Assembly: GCA_035297145.1 (NCBI GenBank)
Contig: DATGZN010000036.1
Coordinates: 186,001-250,000 of the forward strand
DNA: 64,000 nt
Direction: 5' to 3'
From: QHXW01 sp035297145
GTDB taxonomy: Bacteria; Acidobacteriota; Terriglobia; Bryobacterales; Bryobacteraceae
The notes under the pieces were generated by a model. It was not told the DNA's origin, did no database searches, and worked only from the letters and a program-made list of their open reading frames with translations. Each line of letters begins with the position of its first letter. Position 1 is the stretch's first letter. The position numbers and the translations under genes are program-made. Positions 41,677 to 49,814 of the stretch are shown piece by piece.

Positions 41677-42999
41677 GTGACTCCAACCACTCCCGCCGCC
41701 ATTGGAGCCCGCCCGCGCAGGAGCATGGCACGGTGGCAGGCCCTCACCATCACGCTGCTGATCGCGGGCTATGCGGGCTATTATTTGTGCCGCTCGAATC
41801 TATCCGTCACGCTTCCCATGATCATTGCGGATATGGCGCGCAAGGGCGGCTCACCAGACGCGCTCCGCATCCGCTTCGGAACCATTGCGTCATTCGGCGT
41901 GCTGGCTTACGCCATCGGAAAGTTTCCTAGCGGCAGCCTGGCGGATTTCCTCGGGGGCAGGCGAAATTTCCTCGCCGGTATGGGACTCGCGGTGGTCTGC
42001 ACTCTGCTGTTTGCGTCCGGCAGTTCGATGTCGATTTTCGCGCTGGCGTGGTTCTGCAACCGGCTGGTGCAGTCACTGGGCTGGGCGGGGATGGTCAAGA
42101 TCACATCCAAATGGTTTTCCTACCGTCGCTACGGCACCGTGATGGGACTGGTCAGCCTGAGCTACCTTTTCGGCGACGCTCTCTCGCGGCGTTTCCTCGC
42201 GGCTTTGATCGCCTGGCACCTTGGCTGGCGCGCCGTTTTCGTGGTCTCGGCGGCGGTGCTGGGCGGGATCTTCGTCATCTGCGCGTTGCTCCTGCGCGAA
42301 TCGCCCGCGCAAATCGGAGCGGCGGAGCCGCAGACGAATCCGGCAAACCTTTTCGGTAAAGAAGGCGAACGCCCGGCCCCGGAAAGCCTGAAGAAACTGC
42401 TGCGCCCGCTCCTGCGCAGTCAGATTTTTTGGATTGTGTGCGTGCTGTCGCTCGGTACCACGCTCGTGCGCGAAACCTTCGGCCTGTGGACCCCGACCTA
42501 TTTCACGCAAGCGGCGGGACTCAGCACCGCCGAGGCCGCCGAGAAAAGCGCTCTGTTTCCGCTGCTGGGCGGCGTCTCGGTGCTCTTGTGCGGCTGGCTG
42601 AGTGACCGGCTGGGCGCGCGCGGCCGGGCTTCAGTGACCTTTTTTGGTCTGGCGATGAGTGGCGCCGTGCTCTTGTGGCTGGGGCTGGGATCGTTCGCGG
42701 GATCGCGCACCTGGCCTGTGATCCTGGTGAGCCTGGTTGCTTTCCTGATCATTGGGCCCTACTCGTTTCTGGCGGGGGCCATCGCCCTCGACTTCGGCGG
42801 TAAGCAGGGGGCCTCCACCGCTTCCGGCGTCATTGACGGCGTTGGGTATCTCGGTGGGGTGCTGTCGGGCGATGCGGTGGCACGCGTTTCGGTTCGGTTT
42901 GGCTGGGGTGGAGTTTTCGTAGCGCTGGCGGTGGTGGCGTTTCTCACCGCCGGCGCCGCTGCCGTCTTTTGGATTCGTGAGGCGCGGCCCGAGTCCTAG
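41677..42999 (+). CDS. MFS transporter of the OPA type (sugar-phosphate/phosphate antiporter-like)
   Basis: This 440-residue protein has about 12 membrane helices. The opening GYAGYYLCRSNLSVTLP is typical of the organophosphate:phosphate antiporter family (GlpT/UhpT relatives). Other marks are FPSGSLADFLGGRRNFLAGM (the MFS loop 2-3 motif), the NRLVQSLGWAGMVKI helix and TLVRETFGLWTPTYF. It probably moves a phosphorylated sugar or related organic anion in exchange for phosphate. GTG 41677 is chosen for its position relative to a TACAAT box; ATG 41725 is the next possible start. Confidence 0.88.
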   Translation: MTPTTPAAIGARPRRSMARWQALTITLLIAGYAGYYLCRSNLSVTLPMIIADMARKGGSPDALRIRFGTIASFGVLAYAIGKFPSGSLADFLGGRRNFLAGMGLAVVCTLLFASGSSMSIFALAWFCNRLVQSLGWAGMVKITSKWFSYRRYGTVMGLVSLSYLFGDALSRRFLAALIAWHLGWRAVFVVSAAVLGGIFVICALLLRESPAQIGAAEPQTNPANLFGKEGERPAPESLKKLLRPLLRSQIFWIVCVLSLGTTLVRETFGLWTPTYFTQAAGLSTAEAAEKSALFPLLGGVSVLLCGWLSDRLGARGRASVTFFGLAMSGAVLLWLGLGSFAGSRTWPVILVSLVAFLIIGPYSFLAGAIALDFGGKQGASTASGVIDGVGYLGGVLSGDAVARVSVRFGWGGVFVALAVVAFLTAGAAAVFWIREARPES

Positions 43000-43000
43000 C

Positions 43001-43423
43001 CTACTTCTGCAGCGACTCGATATATTTCGACAGGTTCGAGATACGCAGCTTCACGATGGAATCGTTGCCCGGCGAGAGCGAGTGGAAAACGGGTCCCCAA
43101 AGCGGCATTTCGGAACTGCCGTGTGCGTGAATTTCATCGGCGCCTTCAAGGACGTGTACAACTCGGCCCGTCGGAAACTTGCCACCGCTCTTCTGTGTCA
43201 GCGTGGTTAGATCAGCGGGCGGTGTCTTCAGCGCTTCCGCCGCCGGACCGGCGCCCTTGCCGTCCATCCCGTGGCAGGCGGCGCAGTAAGCTTTGAACAT
43301 TTCCGCACCAGAATCCGCGCGGGTCGAGCTAACGGGGACTTTCTTGACTTCCTTTGTCGATTGCCCGACGGCGAAGAGTGCGCATCCCGTGGTCACCAGG
43401 AACAAAACAACTGGCGTCTTCAT
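43001..43423 (-). CDS. Secreted c-type cytochrome (mono-heme)
   Basis: This 140-residue protein has a signal peptide (MKTPVVLFLVTTGCALFAVG) and one heme motif CAACH, with the distal Met probably in SSEMPLWGPVF. This is the pattern of small class I cytochromes c (EMFKAYCAACHGMDGKGAGPAAEALK). It should carry electrons in the periplasm. ATG 43423 has AGGAGA upstream; an upstream in-frame start at 43489 is rejected. It converges on the transporter gene, with one base between the stops. Its redox partner is not evident from the neighbours. Confidence 0.93.
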   Translation of the reverse strand: MKTPVVLFLVTTGCALFAVGQSTKEVKKVPVSSTRADSGAEMFKAYCAACHGMDGKGAGPAAEALKTPPADLTTLTQKSGGKFPTGRVVHVLEGADEIHAHGSSEMPLWGPVFHSLSPGNDSIVKLRISNLSKYIESLQK

Positions 43424-43647
43424 TCTGATCTCCTTTTGGCTGCGATTCGAGAAACCACGGTGCAAAGCGCGTACCGTAAAGATAAGCATTTTATATTCAA
43501 CAACTTAGGATGGATAGCCAGGCTCGCACAGCGCGATGTGACGCACCGAGCCTGATGAGGATCTGGGTATATTCCCTCAGTAGCCTTACGTCGTGGAACA
43601 TCTTTTGCTCAGAAAATTTGCGTAGAATCTTATCGGAGGACGTTGCG

Positions 43648-44895
43648 ATGTTGCTCGTACCGCGCTCTTCTTCCATCGACAGGTGGTTACTCCAGAGAAT
43701 TCTCAGCGCCACGGGAAACCCGCCCATACGACTCGCAATAAAAGGCGGGGCATCCATTTCACCAACTAACGCGCAGCCGGTAGGAACGCTTCTCTTCCAA
43801 GATCGGGTCGCGCTCCTAAGAACGATTCTTCAGCCTGAAATCGGATTCGGTGACGAATACGCCGATGGCAAGATGGCAGTGGAGGGCGATCTCGTCACAC
43901 TGCTCGAAGCAGCGTACAATTCGTGGCCCGGCCCGGCAGCCTGGGGCTGGCTCACAAGGTTTAAGTCGAGCTGGGTCGAACGATTCAAGGCTAACAGCCC
44001 GCGGCGTTCCCGCACGAACGTGCACCATCACTACGATCTGACGACAGATTTCTACAAACGATGGCTGGACCGGCAGTTGCTGTACACATGCGCGTATTTT
44101 CCAACTCCGACGGCCACGCTTGAAGAAGCGCAAACGGCCAAGATGGATCATGTGTGCCGCAAATTGCAACTCCAGCCTGGCGAAACGGTGGCCGAAGCCG
44201 GTTGCGGGTGGGGCGCGCTGGCGCTGCACATGGCGAAGCACTACGGAGTGCGCGTGAAAGCCTTCAATCTGTCGCACGAGCAGATCGTCCACGCGCGCCA
44301 GCAAGCCCGGCAACAGGGACTGGACGACAAGGTGGAATTCATTGAGGATGACTATCGCAACATGTCCGGGCGGTTCGACGTTTTCGCGTCGATTGGCATG
44401 CTGGAACACGTGGGAATCCGGAAATACACGGAACTGGGCAGAGTCATCCACCGCACTCTGGGCAAGTCCGGGCGAGGCATTCTGCATTTCATCGGCCGCA
44501 ATTTTTCCGCGCCGCTGAGTCCCTGGATCACGAAGCGAATCTTTCCGGGCGCGTACGCTCCCACTTTGCGGGAAGCCATGACGGTCCTCGAGCCGTGGGA
44601 TTTCTCGGTTTGCGATGTCGAGAACCTGCGCCTGCACTATGCCAAGACGCTGGGGCACTGGCTGGAACGATTCGACCGGTCCGCACCCCAAATCTCGTCG
44701 ATGTTCGATGGCAGCTTTGTGCGTGCCTGGCGGCTGTACCTCGCGGGGTCGCTGGTAGCCTTTCGAGTCGGCACACTGCAATTGTTCCAGATTGTTTTTG
44801 TGGGGCCGGAATCGACGCACATTCCCTGGACGCGCGCGCATCTATACGAAGTTCAGCAGCAACAAGGACCGACATGGATGCATGCGATGTCCTGA
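43648..44895 (+). CDS. Cyclopropane-fatty-acyl-phospholipid synthase family methyltransferase
   Basis: This 415-residue protein has the N-terminal cap domain and the SAM-binding fold of CFA synthases. SAM motif I is VAEAGCGWGALALHMA, followed by VKAFNLSHEQIVHA. Typical core sequences are NVHHHYDLTTDFYKRWLD, SIGMLEHVG and FHFIGRN-like LHFIGRNF. It should methylenate or methylate unsaturated fatty acyl chains of membrane lipids. ATG 43648 has GGAGG nine bases upstream; 43510 is an unsupported longer start. The following reductase gene starts within its last 22 bases, so the two form a lipid-modifying pair. Confidence 0.9.
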   Translation: MLLVPRSSSIDRWLLQRILSATGNPPIRLAIKGGASISPTNAQPVGTLLFQDRVALLRTILQPEIGFGDEYADGKMAVEGDLVTLLEAAYNSWPGPAAWGWLTRFKSSWVERFKANSPRRSRTNVHHHYDLTTDFYKRWLDRQLLYTCAYFPTPTATLEEAQTAKMDHVCRKLQLQPGETVAEAGCGWGALALHMAKHYGVRVKAFNLSHEQIVHARQQARQQGLDDKVEFIEDDYRNMSGRFDVFASIGMLEHVGIRKYTELGRVIHRTLGKSGRGILHFIGRNFSAPLSPWITKRIFPGAYAPTLREAMTVLEPWDFSVCDVENLRLHYAKTLGHWLERFDRSAPQISSMFDGSFVRAWRLYLAGSLVAFRVGTLQLFQIVFVGPESTHIPWTRAHLYEVQQQQGPTWMHAMS

Positions 44896-45998
44896 TTGTG
44901 GGAGGTGGCCCGGCCGGCGCTTCCTGCGCCTGGAACCTCCAAGATTCCGGGTTGCGAGTCGCAATCCTGGATAAGGCGGCTTTCCCTCGCGATAAAGTCT
45001 GCGGCGGCTGGATCACGCTACCGGTGCTGGACGAACTTAAAATCCAGCCTGACGAGTATGCTCGAGGACGCGTTTTGCAACCCATCACAGGATTCCGCGT
45101 TGGTTCGATGGGCGGCCGCGAATTGGAAACACATTACCGTGCCCCGGTCAGTTACGGGATCCGCCGGTGCGAGTTTGACGACTACCTGCTCAGGCGCTCG
45201 GGCGCACGGCTACTGTTGGGGCGGACTTTCACGCGTTTGGAACGTTCGCGCGGAGAGTGGATTGTCAATGGTGAAATTCGGACACCGATGCTCGTGGGGG
45301 CGGGTGGCACGTTCTGCCCGGTAGCGCGGTTTTTGGGAGCCAAGGTCAATCGGGAAACCGTGGTGGCGGCGCGGGAGGTCGAGTTCGCCATGGATTCGCG
45401 CCAGGCCGCGGCGTGCGCTGTGCGCGCGGAGATTCCGGAGCTTTACTTCTGCCCCGATATGAAAGGGTACGGCTGGTGTTTTCGCAAAGAGAACGTGCTC
45501 AACATCGGGCTGGGCAGAATGGATGCGCACGGGCTGGCGGGGCATGTCGAGGGCTTCCTGAAGTATTTGCGGGAGCGCGAGAGACTTCGCATCGAGCCGA
45601 TCCCGCCCATGCACGGCCATGCCTATCTGCTGTATGGCAGGACGCCGCGCAACCTGGTTGACGAAGGGGTGGTGCTGATCGGAGACGCCGCGGGGCTGGC
45701 ATACGCGCAGAGCGGGGAAGGGATTCGCCCCGCGATTGAATCAGGCCTAATGGCGGCGCGAGCGATCGGCGCGGCGCAAGGGATCTTCAGCCCGGAACGG
45801 TTGGAACTTTACCGCGATCTGTTGTTGAAGCGATTCGGAAAGACAGAGTCACACTGGGCTACGCGCATCGGCAGTCACTTGCCCACAGCAGCGATCACAT
45901 TTCTGGCGCGGCGATTGCTAACCGCGGAGTGGTTCACGCGCGGGGTGGTGCTTGACCGGTGGTTCTTGCATCGGGAGGAAGCGGCGCTGGGAGTGTGA
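44874..45998 (+). CDS. FAD-dependent oxidoreductase, geranylgeranyl-reductase-like
   Basis: This 374-residue flavoprotein has the dinucleotide-binding DVLIVGGGPAGASCAW at residues 5-20, the DKVCGGWI segment, the central GYGWCFRKENVLNIGLG motif and the second FAD motif VLIGDAAGLAYAQSGEGI. This pattern is that of the geranylgeranyl reductase family, which reduces isoprenoid chains of lipids or quinones. The start ATG 44874 lies inside the end of the CFA-like gene. The partner enzyme suggests action on membrane lipids or menaquinone side chains; the true substrate is not known. Confidence 0.9.
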   Translation: MDACDVLIVGGGPAGASCAWNLQDSGLRVAILDKAAFPRDKVCGGWITLPVLDELKIQPDEYARGRVLQPITGFRVGSMGGRELETHYRAPVSYGIRRCEFDDYLLRRSGARLLLGRTFTRLERSRGEWIVNGEIRTPMLVGAGGTFCPVARFLGAKVNRETVVAAREVEFAMDSRQAAACAVRAEIPELYFCPDMKGYGWCFRKENVLNIGLGRMDAHGLAGHVEGFLKYLRERERLRIEPIPPMHGHAYLLYGRTPRNLVDEGVVLIGDAAGLAYAQSGEGIRPAIESGLMAARAIGAAQGIFSPERLELYRDLLLKRFGKTESHWATRIGSHLPTAAITFLARRLLTAEWFTRGVVLDRWFLHREEAALGV

Positions 45999-46299
45999 GA
46001 GCGAGGAAGAATGGCCTTACTGACGCCACTCCTGCGGCCTCTCGCGCCTTGTTGATTTGATTCGCGAGGGCGTCCTCGTGTCCGAGCTCTTTCAGCGAGC
46101 TGAGTTGCGCCTCAACCCAGTCCCTCAGTTGGTGCTTGGCGACCGTCAGTTCGGGACGTGCCCCGGAGGTCTCGATGGTTGCCTCAGCGGCGTGCGCGTG
46201 CAGAGTTACCAACGTCGCATCTAGCGCATGCAATTGCGGGTCTTGAGCGAACGCGGCGCCTACCATCCACAGCGGCACAAGCAATGAGGTGAACCGCAT
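45934..46299 (-). CDS. Small secreted protein of unknown function
   Basis: The 121-residue product has a clear signal peptide (MRFTSLLVPLWMVGAAFA) and a helical, charged mature part (LHALDATLVTLHAHAAEATIET, then VAKHQLRDWVEAQLSSLKELGHED). Its last 22 codons overlap the 3' end of the convergent reductase gene by 65 bases. The C-terminal part over that overlap is Pro- and Ala-rich and looks unlike the rest, so the original gene may have lost its proper end. No family is recognised. Confidence 0.6.
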   Translation of the reverse strand: MRFTSLLVPLWMVGAAFAQDPQLHALDATLVTLHAHAAEATIETSGARPELTVAKHQLRDWVEAQLSSLKELGHEDALANQINKAREAAGVASVRPFFLALTLPAPLPPDARTTGQAPPRA

Positions 46300-46344
46300 G
46301 GACTCGATTTTACCGCGCGGGCGATTCCCATGAGACTTTCGAAC

Positions 46345-46803
46345 TCAGAGTACAAGGTCCCAGGGGCTCGGAAAGCCGCGAAATATTCCATGGTGGTCAA
46401 CGGCGTTGGCGAATTCAGAGAAGGCCATATTGCCGATTGATAGATTATTCTCGATGCTCTGAATCGCAGATGGGACGGCACGGAAACTGCGGCCCCGATC
46501 TGCACTCAAGTCGATGACGAGAAGCGGGAAATCCGGATGGGTCATTCCGGTACTGTCCGCGACAATAAGGAACGAGTGATTGTAGTCGCCGGGCACACGT
46601 GCCAGGAGATCTTCCTGACTACAATTCCGAAAAGCAGCGTCCTCAAGTCGCTCCACCAACGCGTGGAGCGTATCACCGGGCACAGGAACGGGCGTGCGTA
46701 TCAGCCTCCAGATGGTCTTCCAGACTTGCTGATTCTCAAAATCAGTGCGGATCACGAGAGGATGCGCAGTTTTTGGAAGTAGCTCCACGTTCGCAGATGG
46801 CAT
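46345..46803 (-). CDS. DUF6924 domain protein
   Basis: This 152-residue soluble protein matches the DUF6924 pattern: LPKTAHPLVIRTDFENQQVW at the start, NHSFLIVADSTGM, PLLVIDLSADRGRSFRAVPSAIQSIENNLSIGNM and FANAVDHHGIFRGF at the end. Its function is unknown. It lies 10 bases upstream of the next leftward gene's stop, that is, it follows the Gfo/Idh/MocA gene at 46814-47896 in the same direction and may share its transcript. Confidence 0.8.
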   Translation of the reverse strand: MPSANVELLPKTAHPLVIRTDFENQQVWKTIWRLIRTPVPVPGDTLHALVERLEDAAFRNCSQEDLLARVPGDYNHSFLIVADSTGMTHPDFPLLVIDLSADRGRSFRAVPSAIQSIENNLSIGNMAFSEFANAVDHHGIFRGFPSPWDLVL

Positions 46804-46813
46804 CGCGGGAGAC

Positions 46814-47896
46814 CTACCGCAGCGTCACAGTCTTTCCCGTTTGTGCCGATTCGCGGGCGGCGTCGAGGATCTCGGTCACGATCATGTTGTTTTCGAGCGA
46901 AGAGAGGCCGTAGGGCTTGAATTGGCCGCGGGTCACGCCAACCAAATACGAAATGGAATCGCGCTCCTCGGGCTTACGCTGAGCGGGCTTGCGCGTTTCC
47001 TCGGTGTCCTCTCCAGGCAGGCGGACGTGCAGGCCGTCACCGCCGGTGGCGATGGCGTATCCGTGTTCGCCATAAACTTCAAAATCCTTGCGGTTGAAGG
47101 GCCAGTTCCAGGACGCTTGAATGATGCCCTGCGCCTTTGGGTATTCCACCAGAACAGTGGCTTCGTCGTCGACGTGCGCGTAGATCGCAGGCTTGTCGGT
47201 CTGCACGATAGCGGTCACCTTGAGGGGACGCTGGTTGTCCATCATCCATGTCATCAGATTGGCGCCGTAGCATCCGAAATCGAAGAGCGCACCGGCACCG
47301 TTCTTGACCGGGTCGCTCAACCATGCGAAAAACTCGGGCTGGACGTGAATCTCCTTCGGCCCCTCGTGTCCATCCATGGCCACCATTTTGCGGATGTCGC
47401 CGGCGGCTTTGAGTTCGTGAATCAGATTCCAGATTTCGCCGTGGCTGGGGTACCAAGTCGTCTCGTAATTGACGATCACCGCAATCTGATACCGCTTGGC
47501 GGCCGCTTCGATGGCGTGCGCCTGCTTCATATCGACCGCCAGCGGCTTTTCCATCATGACGGGAATGTGGTGCGGGGCGATAGCTTCGACAATGGCGGCG
47601 TGCGAGTAGGTATCGCTGAAAATAGCAACCGCTTCGGGCTTGACCGCATCCAGCATCTTGGGCAAGTCAGTGAATAGTGCGCTATCCGGGAATTGGTTCG
47701 CCTTGCCGTATTTGGCGAGCAGCGCGGAGTCGGGATCGTAAACGCCGACGATCTGGATGTCGCTCGTGCGCTTGGCCGCGTTGCTCAGGAATCCGGAAAC
47801 ATGACCATGATTCAAGCCCGCGATAGCCAGGCGCACGGGAGCTTGGGCGTGCACCAAGACAGCCGTCGCAACGGCTCCTAGGAACAAAATTCGCAT
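46814..47896 (-). CDS. Exported Gfo/Idh/MocA-family oxidoreductase
   Basis: This 360-residue protein has a cleavable signal-like N-terminus (MRILFLGAVATAVLVHAQA) directly followed by the Rossmann strand VRLAIAGLNHGHVSGFL. The conserved EKPLAVD motif (lysine in VMMEKPLAVDM) and a GALFDFGCYGANLMTWM segment are typical of NAD(P)-dependent sugar oxidoreductases. Export of such enzymes is common in soil bacteria that degrade carbohydrates. TATCAT (47907-47912 on the minus strand) lies 10 bases upstream of the ATG and may be a -10 box. The substrate is unknown. Confidence 0.88.
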   Translation of the reverse strand: MRILFLGAVATAVLVHAQAPVRLAIAGLNHGHVSGFLSNAAKRTSDIQIVGVYDPDSALLAKYGKANQFPDSALFTDLPKMLDAVKPEAVAIFSDTYSHAAIVEAIAPHHIPVMMEKPLAVDMKQAHAIEAAAKRYQIAVIVNYETTWYPSHGEIWNLIHELKAAGDIRKMVAMDGHEGPKEIHVQPEFFAWLSDPVKNGAGALFDFGCYGANLMTWMMDNQRPLKVTAIVQTDKPAIYAHVDDEATVLVEYPKAQGIIQASWNWPFNRKDFEVYGEHGYAIATGGDGLHVRLPGEDTEETRKPAQRKPEERDSISYLVGVTRGQFKPYGLSSLENNMIVTEILDAARESAQTGKTVTLR

Positions 47897-48260
47897 GATG
47901 GATCAAATGATAGCAGAGCAGGAGTGGCTGGCCCGGGCGTTGCGCTAGTTCTGGGTTGATCGATGGCGCGGAACGTCGATGGAGGGATGTAGCGCAGGGA
48001 CACGCGCCGTTTGCGGGTACCTGCGGCTGTGAGGTAGGCACCTGAGAAAAGCCGCGGGTATCCCGCCAACAACGCGTTAGCCCCGCGCTACAGGAATGGG
48101 TGGTTCATTCGAAACAATTTCGCCAGTGAAAAGACCGCCGCCAAGATCAACGTACTTTTAGCGCACTACCGGCCCGGGCGTTGCGTATTGGTGGCGCGGT
48201 TCGGGTCGTCACGTTTAGAAAAAGCCGCGGGTATCCCGCCAACCCCGCGGTATCCCCGCG
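47897..48260. other. Intergenic region with two copies of a bipartite repeat
   Basis: No gene is supported here. Nearly the whole gap consists of the two repeat copies listed separately and the unique ~75 bases between them. The second copy runs into the last codons of the downstream-located oxidoreductase gene. Confidence 0.6.
47930..48093. repeat. Bipartite intergenic repeat, copy 1
   Basis: GGCCCGGGCGTTGCG (47930-47944) is followed after ~100 bases by a second part at 48046-48093 (GAAAAGCCGCGGGTATCCCG, then CCAAC and CCCCGCGCTACAG). Confidence 0.7.
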
Positions 48261-48266
48261 CTACAG
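48171..48266. repeat. Bipartite intergenic repeat, copy 2
   Basis: GGCCCGGGCGTTGCG recurs at 48171-48185, and the second part recurs at 48218-48266, here with only ~30 bases between the parts. The orientation is the same as in copy 1. It supplies the stop codon and last codons of the 48261-49619 gene. Confidence 0.7.
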
Positions 48267-49619
48267 CTTATACGGCGCGCGATATTCGTATTGCAGGAAC
48301 TCGTTGGCCTGGGGGTTGTTGGTGAAGCGCTCGACTTCCCCGTCCCAGGTCAGGTAACTGCCGGTTTTGTGGGCGATGTTGCCGATGAGCGACGGCACAG
48401 TAGATAAGTGGCCGATCAGCACGTCAGCATTGCACTTTGCGCGGCTCTTGATGCAATCCAGAAAATTGCGGGCGTGGCCCGTGGTGTCGTAGGTGACGGG
48501 TACTTGGACGCTCTTCGGTTCGATGACGGTTTTCAGGGATTTGGACACGCGCTCGCCGCCGGCACGATTGGTTGGATTGCCGTAGCCTTTAGCCTGATCG
48601 TAACCCTCGTAGGCATCGCCGATTTTCTCGGGCACCACTTCCCAACTCTCGTAGCGGATGTACAAAGTTCCCTTGGTGCCACGCAGTTCGATCTCCGAGT
48701 TTTTCGCATTGGATGGCGCGGCGTTGGCGTTGTACTGCTCGAAGACAACTAGCGTCGGCCCGCCGAACTCCCACAGCACTTCGAGAGTGTCGGGGATCTC
48801 ACGATTGTCGTGAATACCCGCGTATTTTCCGCCGATGGCCGTCACGCTGCGCGGTGAATCCTGCCCCAGGCACCAGCGAATCACGTCTACATAGTGGACG
48901 CCGAAATTCGTGAGCTGGCCGCCAGAGTAATTGTAGAACCAGCGGAAATTGTAGTAGGCGCGATTCGAGTTGTAGGGCACCTTGGGCGCGGGACCCAGCC
49001 AGTGATCCCACTCCCACTCGCTTGGCGCGGGGCCATCCGAAGCCGGACCGAGACCGTTCGGCCATTCGTTGTGAATATGGAAACAGCGGGCAACGGTGAC
49101 GTGGCCGATGCCGCCGGAGCGAACGAATTCGGCGGCCTGTTGATAAGTTCTCCAGGAGCGGCGATTGGTCCCGACTTGCGTGACGCGCTTGGTGCGCTCC
49201 ACCGTTTGCACCATTTTGCGGCCTTCCACCACCGTCAAGCTGAGCGGCTTCTCGACATACACGTCCTTACCGGCGTTGCAGGCATCGATGAACATCAGGG
49301 CGTGCCAGTGATCGGGCGTAGCGATGACCACGGCATCGACGTCTTTGTTTTCGAGGAGCTGCTTGTACTCTTTGTACCGCGTGGGTGTGGCGCGGGACTT
49401 TTTCACGGCGAGATCCAGATAGTCGTCGCGGAGATCGCAGACGGCTGCGGTGTGGCAGTCGCCGTGTTCGAGGAACGCATCGTGGACCTGATCGCCGCGG
49501 TTGCCCAGGCCAATGTAGCCCACACGCACGCGGTCGTTCGCGCCGAGAATTCGGGAATAGCTGAGCGCCGTGGCGAGGCTGGCGCCTCGGGCAAAATCGC
49601 GGCGGGTCAGATGGTTCAT
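48261..49619 (-). CDS. Tat-exported Gfo/Idh/MocA-family oxidoreductase
   Basis: This 452-residue protein begins with a twin-arginine signal (RRDFARGASLATALSYS). The NAD-binding Rossmann fold has VGYIGLGNRG, and the conserved motif is VYVEKPLSL. The middle shows TQVGTNRRSW, DHWLGPAPKVPYN, and FGVHYVDVIRWCLG, all common in the large secreted group of this family. AGGAGG lies upstream of the ATG. It probably oxidises or rearranges a sugar in the periplasm after import of the folded, cofactor-loaded protein. The C-terminal codons overlap an intergenic repeat. Confidence 0.92.
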   Translation of the reverse strand: MNHLTRRDFARGASLATALSYSRILGANDRVRVGYIGLGNRGDQVHDAFLEHGDCHTAAVCDLRDDYLDLAVKKSRATPTRYKEYKQLLENKDVDAVVIATPDHWHALMFIDACNAGKDVYVEKPLSLTVVEGRKMVQTVERTKRVTQVGTNRRSWRTYQQAAEFVRSGGIGHVTVARCFHIHNEWPNGLGPASDGPAPSEWEWDHWLGPAPKVPYNSNRAYYNFRWFYNYSGGQLTNFGVHYVDVIRWCLGQDSPRSVTAIGGKYAGIHDNREIPDTLEVLWEFGGPTLVVFEQYNANAAPSNAKNSEIELRGTKGTLYIRYESWEVVPEKIGDAYEGYDQAKGYGNPTNRAGGERVSKSLKTVIEPKSVQVPVTYDTTGHARNFLDCIKSRAKCNADVLIGHLSTVPSLIGNIAHKTGSYLTWDGEVERFTNNPQANEFLQYEYRAPYKL

Positions 49620-49802
49620 GGGGCCTCCTGTTCACTAGAAGACTATCAAACTGGGGTCGCAGGAGGATCAGGCACGTAATTCCGTCATCCTGCACATCGT
49701 CAGCGCCGAATCCGTTGAAGATGACGTGCAGCCTGCGCTGGCCGCTCGAACCAGGCTATCGCGCAGAGGCAAAACATTCGGCACAATCCGGCGAAGAGTG
49801 GG

Positions 49803-49808
49803 TATTCT
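49803..49808 (+). promoter_or_regulatory. -10 box of the membrane glycosyltransferase gene
   Basis: TATTCT ends 6 bases before ATG 49815, which would give a leaderless transcript. No good -35 box is seen. Confidence 0.4.
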
Positions 49809-49814
49809 AGAGTG

